A DNA stretch of 10,423 bases. It comes from Actinomycetes bacterium. Its GTDB lineage: Bacteria > Actinomycetota > Actinomycetes > Mycobacteriales > Mycobacteriaceae. Location: assembly GCA_023415515.1 (NCBI GenBank), contig JAEZKH010000123.1:1-10423 (forward strand), in the 5' to 3' direction. This document shows, one piece after another, positions 1 to 5,765 of this stretch (the stretch's first letter is position 1; the number at the start of each line of letters is the position of its first letter). The notes beneath the pieces are model-generated. The model did not search any database. It was not told the origin of the DNA and saw only the letters and a list, made by a program, of their open reading frames with translations. The position numbers and the translations under genes are program-made.

Positions 1-422
1 GTATGGCGGGCGGGTACCCGCCGCGCGCCGATGGGCGCGATCACCGACCACATCAGCCCGTGGGTCACCGCGCACAGCACCCGTCCGCCCGCGAGGACCG
101 CGAAGTTGGGCGCCAGCGCCGAAATGAGTTGCGAGGCGGTCAGACACAACAGCGTGACCAGCAGGGTGCGGCGCCGCGGCCAGCGTGCGGTGATGCGCAG
201 CAACGGCACCGTGGTGGCCGCGGCCACCAGGGCGTAGCTGGCCAGCAGCGTGCCCACCACCGCCTCGCTGACCCGCAGGTCGGATGCGATGTCGGGCAGC
301 GCGCCGACCGGAACCATCTCGGCGGTGACGTAGACGAAGGCGGCCGAAGCCAGCACCGCCAGCTGGAGGACGATGCGGGGTCTCCATGCCCGGGTTGGCA
401 CGGCGGGTCTGACGATGGTCAT
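1..422 (-). CDS. MFS transporter, DHA1-type efflux family (N-terminal part, runs off left edge)
   Basis: An open frame of 140 codons with no stop reads off the window edge. The start at 422 is the first ATG after an in-frame TAG (431-429); there is no good Shine-Dalgarno. Hydrophobic segments lie at about residues 17-35, 53-76, 85-105 and 107 onward, in MFS order. The first helix contains YVTAEMVPVGALPDIASDL, typical of DHA1 drug or sugar efflux proteins (acidic residue and prolines at the end of TM1). A basic cytoplasmic loop RWPRRRTLL between TM2 and TM3 corresponds to MFS motif A. The family exports small molecules by proton antiport across the inner membrane; the substrate cannot be read from this fragment. 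From memory it resembles M. tuberculosis Rv0191, which lies next to ricR there. It is divergent from the PPOX gene (39-nt gap). Confidence 0.88.
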   Translation of the reverse strand, partial: MTIVRPAVPTRAWRPRIVLQLAVLASAAFVYVTAEMVPVGALPDIASDLRVSEAVVGTLLASYALVAAATTVPLLRITARWPRRRTLLVTLLCLTASQLISALAPNFAVLAGGRVLCAVTHGLMWSVIAPIGARRVPARH

Positions 423-450
423 ATCGAGCTACATCACGGTATCCGCAATG

Positions 451-456
451 AGAGGA
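451..456 (+). promoter_or_regulatory. Ribosome binding site of the PPOX gene
   Basis: AGAGGA lies 5 nt upstream of the ATG at 462. It decides the start: the frame is open much further upstream (to base 3), but that part is antisense to the MFS gene and has no domain match, whereas the ATG at 462 begins the conserved PPOX sequence. Confidence 0.65.
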
Positions 457-461
457 ACACC

Positions 462-851
462 ATGGCCGACATCCCCGACGGTTATGCGCATCTACTGGAT
501 CTGCCGGTGTACGGACACCTGGCGACGGTGCGGCCCGACGGCCGCCCGCAGGTGAATCCGATGTGGTTCGCCTGGGACGGCCAGCTGCTGCGGTTCACCC
601 ACACCACCAAGCGCCAGAAGTACCGCAACATCGAGGCGAACCCGAACGTCGCGATGTCGGTCGTCGATCCGGAGAACCCGTACCGCTATCTCGAGGTGCG
701 CGGCGTCGTCGAGGAGATCGTGCCCGACCCGACCGGAGCGTTCTACCTGAAGCTCAACGACCGCTACAGCGGGCCGCTGACCGAGCCGCCGCCGGACAAG
801 GCCGACCGCGTGATCCTGGTCGTCCGGCCGACCGCGTACACGAAGCAGTAG
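462..851 (+). CDS. PPOX-class (probably F420-dependent) split-barrel oxidoreductase
   Basis: A 129-residue protein of the pyridoxamine-5'-phosphate-oxidase-like split beta-barrel fold. Diagnostic stretches are HLATVRPDGRPQVNPMWFAWDG (about 19-40, spanning strands and turn of the barrel), a basic KRQKYRNI segment (50-57) that in this fold binds the flavin or deazaflavin phosphate, and YLEVRGVVEEI (76-86). Length fits the small TIGR03618-like group that in mycobacteria mostly binds F420, with FMN or heme binders as alternatives. Expected role: cytosolic dimer doing F420H2-dependent reduction of an unknown substrate. It is followed after 2 nt by the thiamine-binding-family gene, so the two are almost certainly co-transcribed and translationally coupled. 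Fold assignment is firm; cofactor and substrate are inferred. Confidence 0.9.
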   Translation: MADIPDGYAHLLDLPVYGHLATVRPDGRPQVNPMWFAWDGQLLRFTHTTKRQKYRNIEANPNVAMSVVDPENPYRYLEVRGVVEEIVPDPTGAFYLKLNDRYSGPLTEPPPDKADRVILVVRPTAYTKQ

Positions 852-853
852 CG

Positions 854-1153
854 ATGTTGGTGGCATTCAGTGTCAGTCCGGCCGGCGGCGACGGGTCCGG
901 TGGTGTCGGCGCGGCGGTCGCCGAGGCGGTGCGCGTCGTGCGCGCGTCGGGACTGCCCAACGAAACCAATGCGATGTTCACCAACATCGAAGGCGAGTGG
1001 GACGAGGTGATGGCGGTCGTGAAGCAGGCCGTTGATGCGGTGGCGGCGGCGTCCCCTCGGGTGAGCCTGGTGCTCAAGGCCGACATCCGGCCCGGTTACA
1101 CCGGCCAGTTGACGGCCAAAGTCCAGCGCATCGAGGACGCGCTGGGCGACTAG
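854..1153 (+). CDS. MTH1187/YkoF-type thiamine-binding family protein
   Basis: A 99-residue protein matching the MTH1187 family (formerly DUF77, Pfam Thiamine_BP). It shows the family layout: N-terminal strand MLVAFSVSPAG, a helix (about 18-32), the signature GLPNETNAMFTNIEGEWDEV (33-52) and a second conserved strand SLVLKADIRPG (71-81). These are small ferredoxin-like proteins that form tetramers; related YkoF proteins bind thiamine or its pyrimidine precursor in the cytosol. The family's usual GTxIEGxWDEVM core appears here as TNIEGEWDEVM. No thiamine biosynthesis gene or TPP riboswitch is visible nearby, so ligand and role are uncertain. The ATG lies 2 nt after the PPOX stop with no separate ribosome binding site, pointing to coupled translation. 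Confidence 0.87.
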   Translation: MLVAFSVSPAGGDGSGGVGAAVAEAVRVVRASGLPNETNAMFTNIEGEWDEVMAVVKQAVDAVAAASPRVSLVLKADIRPGYTGQLTAKVQRIEDALGD

Positions 1154-1164
1154 CCGAGAATCGG
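1154..1164 (+). terminator. Weak hairpin after the thiamine-binding gene
   Basis: CCGA, loop GAA, TCGG forms a 4-bp stem directly after the stop at 1153, followed by an unusually AT-rich stretch (1165-1182). Stem strength is poor for an intrinsic terminator and the A/T run is mixed, so it may be coincidental. Confidence 0.2.
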
Positions 1165-1207
1165 TGAAATTTGATTCATTTTGAGCAGCGCGTTTTCCAG
1201 GTCGGCG

Positions 1208-1213
1208 TTATCT
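1208..1213 (+). promoter_or_regulatory. Putative -10 element of the SH3-protein gene
   Basis: TTATCT resembles the mycobacterial SigA -10 consensus TANNNT with one change and ends 8 nt before the ATG at 1222. No Shine-Dalgarno precedes that ATG, so a leaderless transcript is plausible. TTGAGC at 1181-1186 is TTGACA-like, but its spacing (21 nt) is too long to be a confident -35. Confidence 0.3.
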
Positions 1214-1221
1214 TCTCCCAC

Positions 1222-1956
1222 ATGGTGCGAAACCGGTTGCTGGCACGAGCGTCCAGCGTCATCGCGTGCGGGTCATTCCTGGTCGTCGGCATGTCCTTCG
1301 GCATCCCATCGGCGAACGCCACGTGCGGCGCTGACAGGCCGTGCTTCGACAAGATCTACATGGAGGACCCGGACACGCTCGTCGTCACGTGGCACGAGGG
1401 AAGCCGCTATCACGACTTCGACCAGATCCGGTACAGCTCGCCGGGGGGACCGGAACCGCAGGCGCAGGCCGAAGGCGGCATCTACCGGATCCACGAGCCG
1501 CGTCCAGGCGCCACCTATACCCTCAAGGTGCAGAGCTGTGAAAGAGACGTCCTCGGTTCGACCGACTGTACGCCCTGGGACACAACAACTTTCACGGTTC
1601 CGAAGCGAAACACGTTCGGTGGCATCAACACCGACGACCTCACGGGAATGACGCAACCTGACCCACCGGTCGTGAAGGCGCCGGTCGAAGACTGTCCCGC
1701 CTGCGCAACGCGCGGTCTGCCACCGGTCGCCGGCGCCCCTGACGTGCCCGCGAAACCGGCGGCCACAGTGACCAGTGATGTGGACGTCTACAACGCGAAG
1801 AACGAACCCGACGGCACCGGTCAGGTTGTCGGCATGCTCAGGAACGGCAGCCAGGTCGAGTTGATCGGCAGTTGTCAGCCGGAGTCGTGGTGTCAGGTGT
1901 CCGGCCAGGCCGTGCCGGGCGGCCAGGGATGGGTGTGGGGTGCGCTTCAGTTCTGA
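1222..1956 (+). CDS. Secreted protein with FN3-like region and C-terminal SH3-like domain
   Basis: A 244-residue exported protein. Residues 1-33 form a Sec signal peptide: basic MVRNRLLAR, a hydrophobic core about 11-29, and an AxA site (ANA, 31-33) before TC. The ATG at 1222 is preferred over an upstream TTG at 1171 because it puts the basic n-region at the N terminus. Residues about 42-127 look like a single beta-sandwich, possibly fibronectin III (LVVTWHEG, then ATYTLKVQSC, then TTTFTVP). A proline-rich linker carries CPAC (158-161). Residues about 182-244 resemble a bacterial SH3 domain, ending GQGWVWGALQF. The mature part has eight cysteines in four close pairs (35/41, 106/116, 158/161, 218/224), suggesting four disulfides formed outside the cytoplasm. 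Cell-wall binding is a guess from the SH3 fold. It converges on ricR with a 12-nt gap. Confidence 0.8.
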   Translation: MVRNRLLARASSVIACGSFLVVGMSFGIPSANATCGADRPCFDKIYMEDPDTLVVTWHEGSRYHDFDQIRYSSPGGPEPQAQAEGGIYRIHEPRPGATYTLKVQSCERDVLGSTDCTPWDTTTFTVPKRNTFGGINTDDLTGMTQPDPPVVKAPVEDCPACATRGLPPVAGAPDVPAKPAATVTSDVDVYNAKNEPDGTGQVVGMLRNGSQVELIGSCQPESWCQVSGQAVPGGQGWVWGALQF

Positions 1957-1968
1957 GACGGCGCTGCG

Positions 1969-2259
1969 CTAGGAACGGACGAGGCGCGCAATCGCCGCCG
2001 ACGCCTCGGCGAGTTTCGCGTCGGCCTCACCGCCGCCCTCGGCGACCGCCTGGGTGACGCAGTGGCCGAGGTGCTCGTCGAGCAGGCCCAGCGCCACCGA
2101 CTGCAGTGCGCTGTGCACGGCGCTGATCTGGGTGAGGACGTCGATGCAGTACTTGTCCTCGTCGATCATCTTCGCGATGCCGCGGACTTGGCCTTCGATA
2201 CGGCGCAGCCGTTTCGCGTAGTTGTCCTTGTTGGACGTGTAGCCGTGGGTGGCGGTCAT
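1969..2259 (-). CDS. ricR: Copper-sensing repressor of the CsoR/RicR family
   Basis: A 96-residue all-helical DUF156 (CsoR/RcnR) repressor. The Cu(I) ligand set is intact: Cys38, His63 and Cys67, with the same 25- and 4-residue spacing as Cys36/His61/Cys65 of M. tuberculosis CsoR. The N-terminal KRLRRIEGQVRGI (16-28) is the family's DNA-contact and allosteric helix. From memory the sequence is nearly that of M. tuberculosis Rv0190 (RicR), which represses a copper-induced regulon including mymT and lpqS and autoregulates; copper binding releases it from DNA. The start at 2259 is chosen because translation from an upstream ATG (2295) would run through the operator. It is divergent from ilvD. 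Family is certain; the RicR rather than CsoR assignment rests on recalled sequence, the ilvD neighbour and the absence of a ctpV-type copper pump in view. Confidence 0.92.
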   Translation of the reverse strand: MTATHGYTSNKDNYAKRLRRIEGQVRGIAKMIDEDKYCIDVLTQISAVHSALQSVALGLLDEHLGHCVTQAVAEGGGEADAKLAEASAAIARLVRS

Positions 2260-2265
2260 CACCCC

Positions 2266-2294
2266 AGCGTACCGGTACCCCACCGGGGTATCCA
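2266..2294 (-). promoter_or_regulatory. Putative ricR promoter, leaderless
   Basis: Read on the minus strand, TGGATA (2294-2289, 4 of 6 matches to TTGACA), a 17-nt spacer and TACGCT (2271-2266, a full TANNNT match) are followed by only 6 nt before the ATG at 2259. That geometry puts the transcription start at or beside the A of the start codon, so the mRNA would be leaderless. The only SD-like run, GGGG at 2265-2262, is 2 nt from the ATG, too close to work normally. Prediction only. Confidence 0.5.
2276..2290. promoter_or_regulatory. CsoR/RicR operator
   Basis: TACCCCACCGGGGTA is a perfect inverted repeat (6-bp arms, 3-nt centre) and fits the TACCC-N5-GGGTA form known for CsoR-family operators. 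It lies in the spacer of the putative ricR promoter, where repressor binding would exclude RNA polymerase, and 47 nt upstream of the ilvD start. A second perfect palindrome, GTACCGGTAC (2269-2278), overlaps its left edge and the ricR -10 element. Confidence 0.72.
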
Positions 2295-2324
2295 TATCGG
2301 TTTGGCCGGGCGAAACGAGGCGAG

Positions 2325-2330
2325 CATACT
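2325..2330 (+). promoter_or_regulatory. Possible -10 element of ilvD
   Basis: CATACT (one mismatch to TANNNT) ends 7 nt before the ilvD ATG. The nearest purine-rich SD candidate (GAGG in 2317-2320) is about 17 nt away, too far, so a leaderless ilvD mRNA is possible. No convincing -35 was found. Confidence 0.28.
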
Positions 2331-2337
2331 GGCATCC

Positions 2338-4044
2338 ATGCCCTCAGATTCCAACGAAGTCGACATCAAACCCCGGTCCCGCGACGTCACCGACGGCCTG
2401 GAGAAGACGGCCGCCCGAGGCATGCTGCGGGCGGTCGGCATGACCGACGACGACTGGGCGAAACCGCAGATCGGCGTGGGTTCGTCGTGGAACGAGATCA
2501 CCCCGTGCAACATGTCGCTGCAGCGTCTGGCGCAGTCGGTCAAGGGCGGGGTGCACGACGCCGGCGGCTATCCGTTGGAGTTCGGCACGATATCGGTGTC
2601 CGACGGCATCTCCATGGGTCACGAGGGCATGCACTTCTCGCTGGTCTCCCGCGAGGTGATCGCCGACAGCGTCGAGACCGTCGTGCAGGCCGAGCGTCTC
2701 GACGGGACGGTCCTGCTTGCCGGCTGCGACAAGTCGATCCCCGGCATGCTGATGGCCGCCGCCCGCCTCGACCTGGCGAGCGTGTTCCTCTACAACGGCT
2801 CGATCCTGCCCGGCGTGGCGAAGCTGACCGACGGCAGCGAGAAGGAGGTCACGATCATCGACGCCTTCGAGGCCGTCGGCGCCTGCGCCCGCGGGCTGAT
2901 GTCGCGCGAGGACGTCGACATCATCGAGCGCGCGATCTGTCCCGGCGAAGGCGCGTGCGGCGGCATGTACACCGCCAACACCATGGCGTCGGCCGCCGAG
3001 GCGCTCGGCCTTTCGCTGCCGGGCAGCGCGTCCCCGCTGGCCGTCGACAATCGGCGCGAGGACTACGCGCGTAAATCCGGCGAGGCGGTCGTCGAGTTGC
3101 TGCGGCGTGGGATCACCGCCCGCGACATCCTGTCGAAGGAGGCGTTCGAGAACGCGATCGCGGTCGTCATGGCCTTCGGCGGATCGACCAACGCCGTGCT
3201 GCATCTGCTGGCGATCGCCTGGGAAGCCAACGTGAAGCTCGGTCTTGAGGACTTCACCCGCATCGGGCAGAAGGTGCCGCACCTCGCCGACGTCAAGCCC
3301 TTCGGCCGGCACGTGATGAAGCACGTCGACGAGATCGGCGGAGTGCCCGTCGTCATGAAGGCGCTGCTGGATGCCGGTCTGCTCCATGGTGATTGCCTCA
3401 CCGTCACCGGCGAAACGATGGCCGAGAACCTCGCGCACATCGAACCGCCGGACCCCGACGGCAAGGTGCTGCGGGCGATGAACAACCCGATCCACCCGAC
3501 CGGGGGCATCACGATCCTGCACGGATCGCTGGCGCCCGAAGGTGCGGTGGTGAAGTCGGCAGGCTTCGACTCCGACGTCTTCGAAGGCACCGCAAGGGTT
3601 TTCGAACGCGAACGGGCAGCGTTGGATGCGTTGGAGGACGGCACGATCACCAACGGCGATGTCGTCGTCATCCGTTACGAGGGCCCCAAGGGCGGGCCGG
3701 GCATGCGTGAGATGCTGGCGATCACCGGAGCGATCAAGGGCGCGGGTCTCGGCAAGGATGTGCTGCTGATGACCGACGGGCGATTCTCCGGCGGGACAAC
3801 AGGCTTGTGTGTCGGCCACATCGCGCCCGAGGCGGTCGACGGCGGTCCGATCGCGTTCATCAAAGACGGTGACAAGATCCGCCTCGACGTCGCGAAGGGC
3901 ACGCTCGACATCCTGGTCGACAAGGACGAGTTCGAGGCGCGCAAGGTCGGCTTCGAACCGCTTCCGCCGGTCTACAAGACGGGTGTGCTCGCCAAGTACA
4001 CCAAGCTCGTCGGCTCGGCGGCAGTGGGAGCGGTCTGCAGCTAG
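2338..4044 (+). CDS. ilvD: Dihydroxy-acid dehydratase
   Basis: A 568-residue enzyme that dehydrates 2,3-dihydroxyisovalerate and 2,3-dihydroxy-3-methylvalerate to the 2-keto acids, the penultimate step of valine/isoleucine synthesis and a supply of ketoisovalerate for leucine and pantothenate. Both family signatures are present: CDKSIPGMLMA (130-140) and TDGRFSGGT (479-487). Candidate Fe-S ligands are Cys57 (EITPCNMS), Cys130 and Cys207 (GACGGMYTANTM). It is close to full length for actinobacterial IlvD and highly similar to recalled M. tuberculosis Rv0189c. The ATG at 2338 gives the short N-terminus preceding the conserved DIKPRSRDVTDGLEK; the frame is open upstream but that part is antisense to ricR. 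Cytosolic dimer. The divergent RicR operator raises possible copper-responsive control. It ends 32 nt from the convergent HNH gene without a clear terminator. Confidence 0.97.
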   Translation: MPSDSNEVDIKPRSRDVTDGLEKTAARGMLRAVGMTDDDWAKPQIGVGSSWNEITPCNMSLQRLAQSVKGGVHDAGGYPLEFGTISVSDGISMGHEGMHFSLVSREVIADSVETVVQAERLDGTVLLAGCDKSIPGMLMAAARLDLASVFLYNGSILPGVAKLTDGSEKEVTIIDAFEAVGACARGLMSREDVDIIERAICPGEGACGGMYTANTMASAAEALGLSLPGSASPLAVDNRREDYARKSGEAVVELLRRGITARDILSKEAFENAIAVVMAFGGSTNAVLHLLAIAWEANVKLGLEDFTRIGQKVPHLADVKPFGRHVMKHVDEIGGVPVVMKALLDAGLLHGDCLTVTGETMAENLAHIEPPDPDGKVLRAMNNPIHPTGGITILHGSLAPEGAVVKSAGFDSDVFEGTARVFERERAALDALEDGTITNGDVVVIRYEGPKGGPGMREMLAITGAIKGAGLGKDVLLMTDGRFSGGTTGLCVGHIAPEAVDGGPIAFIKDGDKIRLDVAKGTLDILVDKDEFEARKVGFEPLPPVYKTGVLAKYTKLVGSAAVGAVCS

Positions 4045-4076
4045 TTGTCGCTGGGTGGTGCTTTGGGTTGGAACGG

Positions 4077-5327
4077 TTAGTACCACCACCATTGGGCGTG
4101 TTCGCCGAGTGGGCCGCGGTAGGGGGGCACGGCCGGTGGTGCTGTGGTGGGGGGTCGGGCCAGGGAGGCGTCGGTCAGCTGCGTGCCGAACGCGTCGGTG
4201 ATGACGAGGCGGTCGGCGGGTCCGGTGATGGTGATCCTGCCGTTGTGGTGCAGCCGGTGGTGATACGGACACACCAGCACCAGGTTGTGCAGTTCGGTTT
4301 CGCCGCCGTCTTCCCAGTGCACGATGTGATGGGCGTGCAGCCCGCGGGTGGCCCCACACCCGGGCACCGCGCAGGTGGGGTGGCGGTGTTCCAGGGCGCG
4401 GCGCAACCGCCGGTTGATGGTGCGGGTGGCCCGACCCGCGCCGATGGGTTGGCCGTGGCGGTGCAGCCACACCTCACAGGTCGCATCACAGCTCAGGTAC
4501 TGGCGGTCGGCGTCGGACAGCAGCGGCCCCAGATGCAGCGCGCCGACGCGGGCATCGACGTCGAGGTGGGCGATCACGGTGGTGTGCTGGCCGTGCGGGC
4601 GACGTGCGACGTCGCTGTCCCAGCCGGCCTCCACCAGGCTCATGAACGCATCCAGGGTGGTGGGCATCGGCACGGCCAGATCGGTCATCCGCGCGGCGTT
4701 GGGATCGGCCTCGGCGTAGGGATCGACCTCGGCAACGGCATCGCGGTCGCGTTTCCATTCGGCGATCAGCGCGTCGCGGTGTGACTGCAGGGCGGCGTCG
4801 AATTTCCCGGCGCCCAGCGGGTCGAGCCGGATGCGCCACGTGGTGCCGTGCTCGTCGCTGGTTTTGGTGACCGACGGCTCGGGCTCCGGGCGCGGCCTGG
4901 GAGGGCGGGGTTCGAGTTTGACCGCGGTGCGCAGTTGGCTGACGGTGGCATTCTCGGCGAGTCCGGCGTAATGGGCGTCTGAACCGTCGGCGGCGCGTCC
5001 GGCGATCACCCCGACCTGATCCAGCGACAGCCGGCCTTCGCGCATCCCTTGGGCGAGTAGGGGAAACTGCGCCAACCGGTGAGCAACGCTGGCGATGGTG
5101 TTGGCGTTCGTGGTCGACGTGCCGGTCTTCCAGGCCACCAAGGCTGACACCGACCGGCACCCGGTGTTACCCCACAGCCCATCCCTGTCGATCTCGGCCA
5201 CGATGTCGACAATGCGCCCATCGATCGCGTTACGCTGCCCGGCCAACTCCGCCAACTCGTCGAACAACTCCCCCAACCGCACCTCACGAGGCGGCGAAGG
5301 AATGTAGGACGGTGCCGACGAGGACAT
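4077..5327 (-). CDS. DUF222/HNH endonuclease of the 13E12 repeat family
   Basis: A 416-residue protein with an N-terminal DUF222 region (about 15-300) and a C-terminal HNH nuclease domain (about 315-362). The HNH core is complete: Cys319-x4-Cys324 and Cys353 as likely structural zinc ligands with His357 or nearby, the HAHHIVHWEDGG motif (331-342) with catalytic-type His333/His334, and His347-Asn348. Residues 141-151 form a Pro/Arg-rich linker within DUF222. The tail ends WWWY. This family occurs in many copies in mycobacteria and other actinobacteria (M. tuberculosis 13E12 genes) and is often near rearrangements or phage remnants, but its biological role is unproven. It lies alone, convergent with ilvD and downstream of the SRPBCC operon (49-nt gap). 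The ORF is intact, so an active nuclease is possible. Confidence 0.93.
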   Translation of the reverse strand: MSSSAPSYIPSPPREVRLGELFDELAELAGQRNAIDGRIVDIVAEIDRDGLWGNTGCRSVSALVAWKTGTSTTNANTIASVAHRLAQFPLLAQGMREGRLSLDQVGVIAGRAADGSDAHYAGLAENATVSQLRTAVKLEPRPPRPRPEPEPSVTKTSDEHGTTWRIRLDPLGAGKFDAALQSHRDALIAEWKRDRDAVAEVDPYAEADPNAARMTDLAVPMPTTLDAFMSLVEAGWDSDVARRPHGQHTTVIAHLDVDARVGALHLGPLLSDADRQYLSCDATCEVWLHRHGQPIGAGRATRTINRRLRRALEHRHPTCAVPGCGATRGLHAHHIVHWEDGGETELHNLVLVCPYHHRLHHNGRITITGPADRLVITDAFGTQLTDASLARPPTTAPPAVPPYRGPLGEHAQWWWY

Positions 5328-5328
5328 A

Positions 5329-5349
5329 ACCCCATCAAAGCAAAGGGGT
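5329..5349. repeat. Inverted repeat upstream of the HNH gene
   Basis: ACCCC (5329-5333) and GGGGT (5345-5349) flank an 11-nt A-rich centre, directly before the HNH start codon and just after the preceding operon. It could be a regulator site, the 5' edge of the repeat-family unit, or chance. The arms are short, so confidence is low. Confidence 0.3.
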
Positions 5350-5376
5350 ACGACATATCTTCGCGCCCGGAAACTG

Positions 5377-5742
5377 TCAGCGGACCATCTTCTCGATGCG
5401 CGCCAGCGCGATGGCCAACACGGGCAGATAGGCGGGCGCCCACCACGGCGCGGACATGCTCGCGCGGCATCCGTCGCCTTCGGGTTCGACGGCGTGTGCG
5501 GTCGCAGGCACTCCCGCCACCGACCACGCCCATCGACGACCGGGCTGGAAGTCGGTGATGGTGAACGGCAACGGGATGCCGACCCGCGTGATCACCCGGC
5601 CCGTCGCGCCGAGTTTCACTGCGTCGCCATCGAGGTCGGCGCCGGAAACGGTGGGACCCCACTTCGGCCAGGCGTCGAGGTCGCAAAGGATCTCCCACAC
5701 GGCAGCGGCGGGCGCGTCGATGTGTCTGGTGACGGTGAGCAT
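5377..5742 (-). CDS. SRPBCC (START/Bet v1-like) family protein
   Basis: A 121-residue helix-grip protein. The N-terminal pattern MLTVTRHIDAPAAAVWEILC (1-20), then DAWPKWGPTVSGADL, is the classic SRPBCC opening (strand, then helix with a conserved Trp and the WPxW segment). GATGRVITRVGIPLPFTITDF and RRWAWSV give the central strands lining a hydrophobic cavity, and residues 104-121 form the long C-terminal helix. Such proteins bind or transform hydrophobic ligands (polyketide cyclases, lipid carriers, stress proteins); no catalytic residue can be assigned. It is the last gene of the TetR-SDR-MBL operon, starting 23 nt after the MBL stop, with a small hairpin immediately before the ATG. Likely handles the same lipophilic substrate as the upstream enzymes (inference). 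Confidence 0.87.
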   Translation of the reverse strand: MLTVTRHIDAPAAAVWEILCDLDAWPKWGPTVSGADLDGDAVKLGATGRVITRVGIPLPFTITDFQPGRRWAWSVAGVPATAHAVEPEGDGCRASMSAPWWAPAYLPVLAIALARIEKMVR

Positions 5743-5745
5743 CCC

Positions 5746-5759
5746 GCGGGAGTACCCGC
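5746..5759 (-). promoter_or_regulatory. Small hairpin in the MBL-SRPBCC gap
   Basis: GCGGG, a 4-nt loop, and CCCGC form a 5-bp all-GC stem in the mRNA, ending 3 nt before the SRPBCC ATG. It covers the place where a ribosome binding site would be, and no separate strong Shine-Dalgarno is present, so it may damp initiation of the last gene. The stem is short and could be chance in GC-rich DNA. Confidence 0.3.
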
Positions 5760-5765
5760 TATCGG

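Noticed and set aside
3..461. N-terminal extension of the PPOX frame back to base 3
   Set aside because: The stretch is antisense to the MFS transporter, has no PPOX similarity, and a good ribosome binding site precedes the ATG at 462.
1171..1221. Upstream TTG start for the secreted protein
   Set aside because: It would add 17 residues before the basic n-region of the signal peptide and has no ribosome binding site.
1222..1272. Possible lipobox VIAC at residues 13-16 of the secreted protein
   Set aside because: There is no hydrophobic stretch before the cysteine; the hydrophobic core follows it and ends at an ANA cleavage site, which fits a normal Sec signal peptide.
2260..2295. Upstream ATG at 2295 as start of ricR
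   Set aside because: Translation would begin inside the putative -35/operator region, and the extra 12 residues are absent from recalled family members.
4054..4090. GGTGGTG...CACCACC inverted repeat between ilvD and the HNH gene as a terminator
   Set aside because: The 7-bp arms have a 23-nt loop and no T-run, and the right arm encodes the WWWY end of the HNH protein.
2344..4470. Very long open frame (about 700 codons) antisense to ilvD and the HNH gene tail
   Set aside because: It is the mirror of GC-rich codon structure. The translation is low-complexity in R, H, G and D, has no domain, and crosses two well-supported genes.
4068..4784. Plus-strand open frame opposite the HNH gene
   Set aside because: Composition (GVGIGLGVGIDLG-type runs) and lack of any domain mark it as a shadow of the HNH gene.
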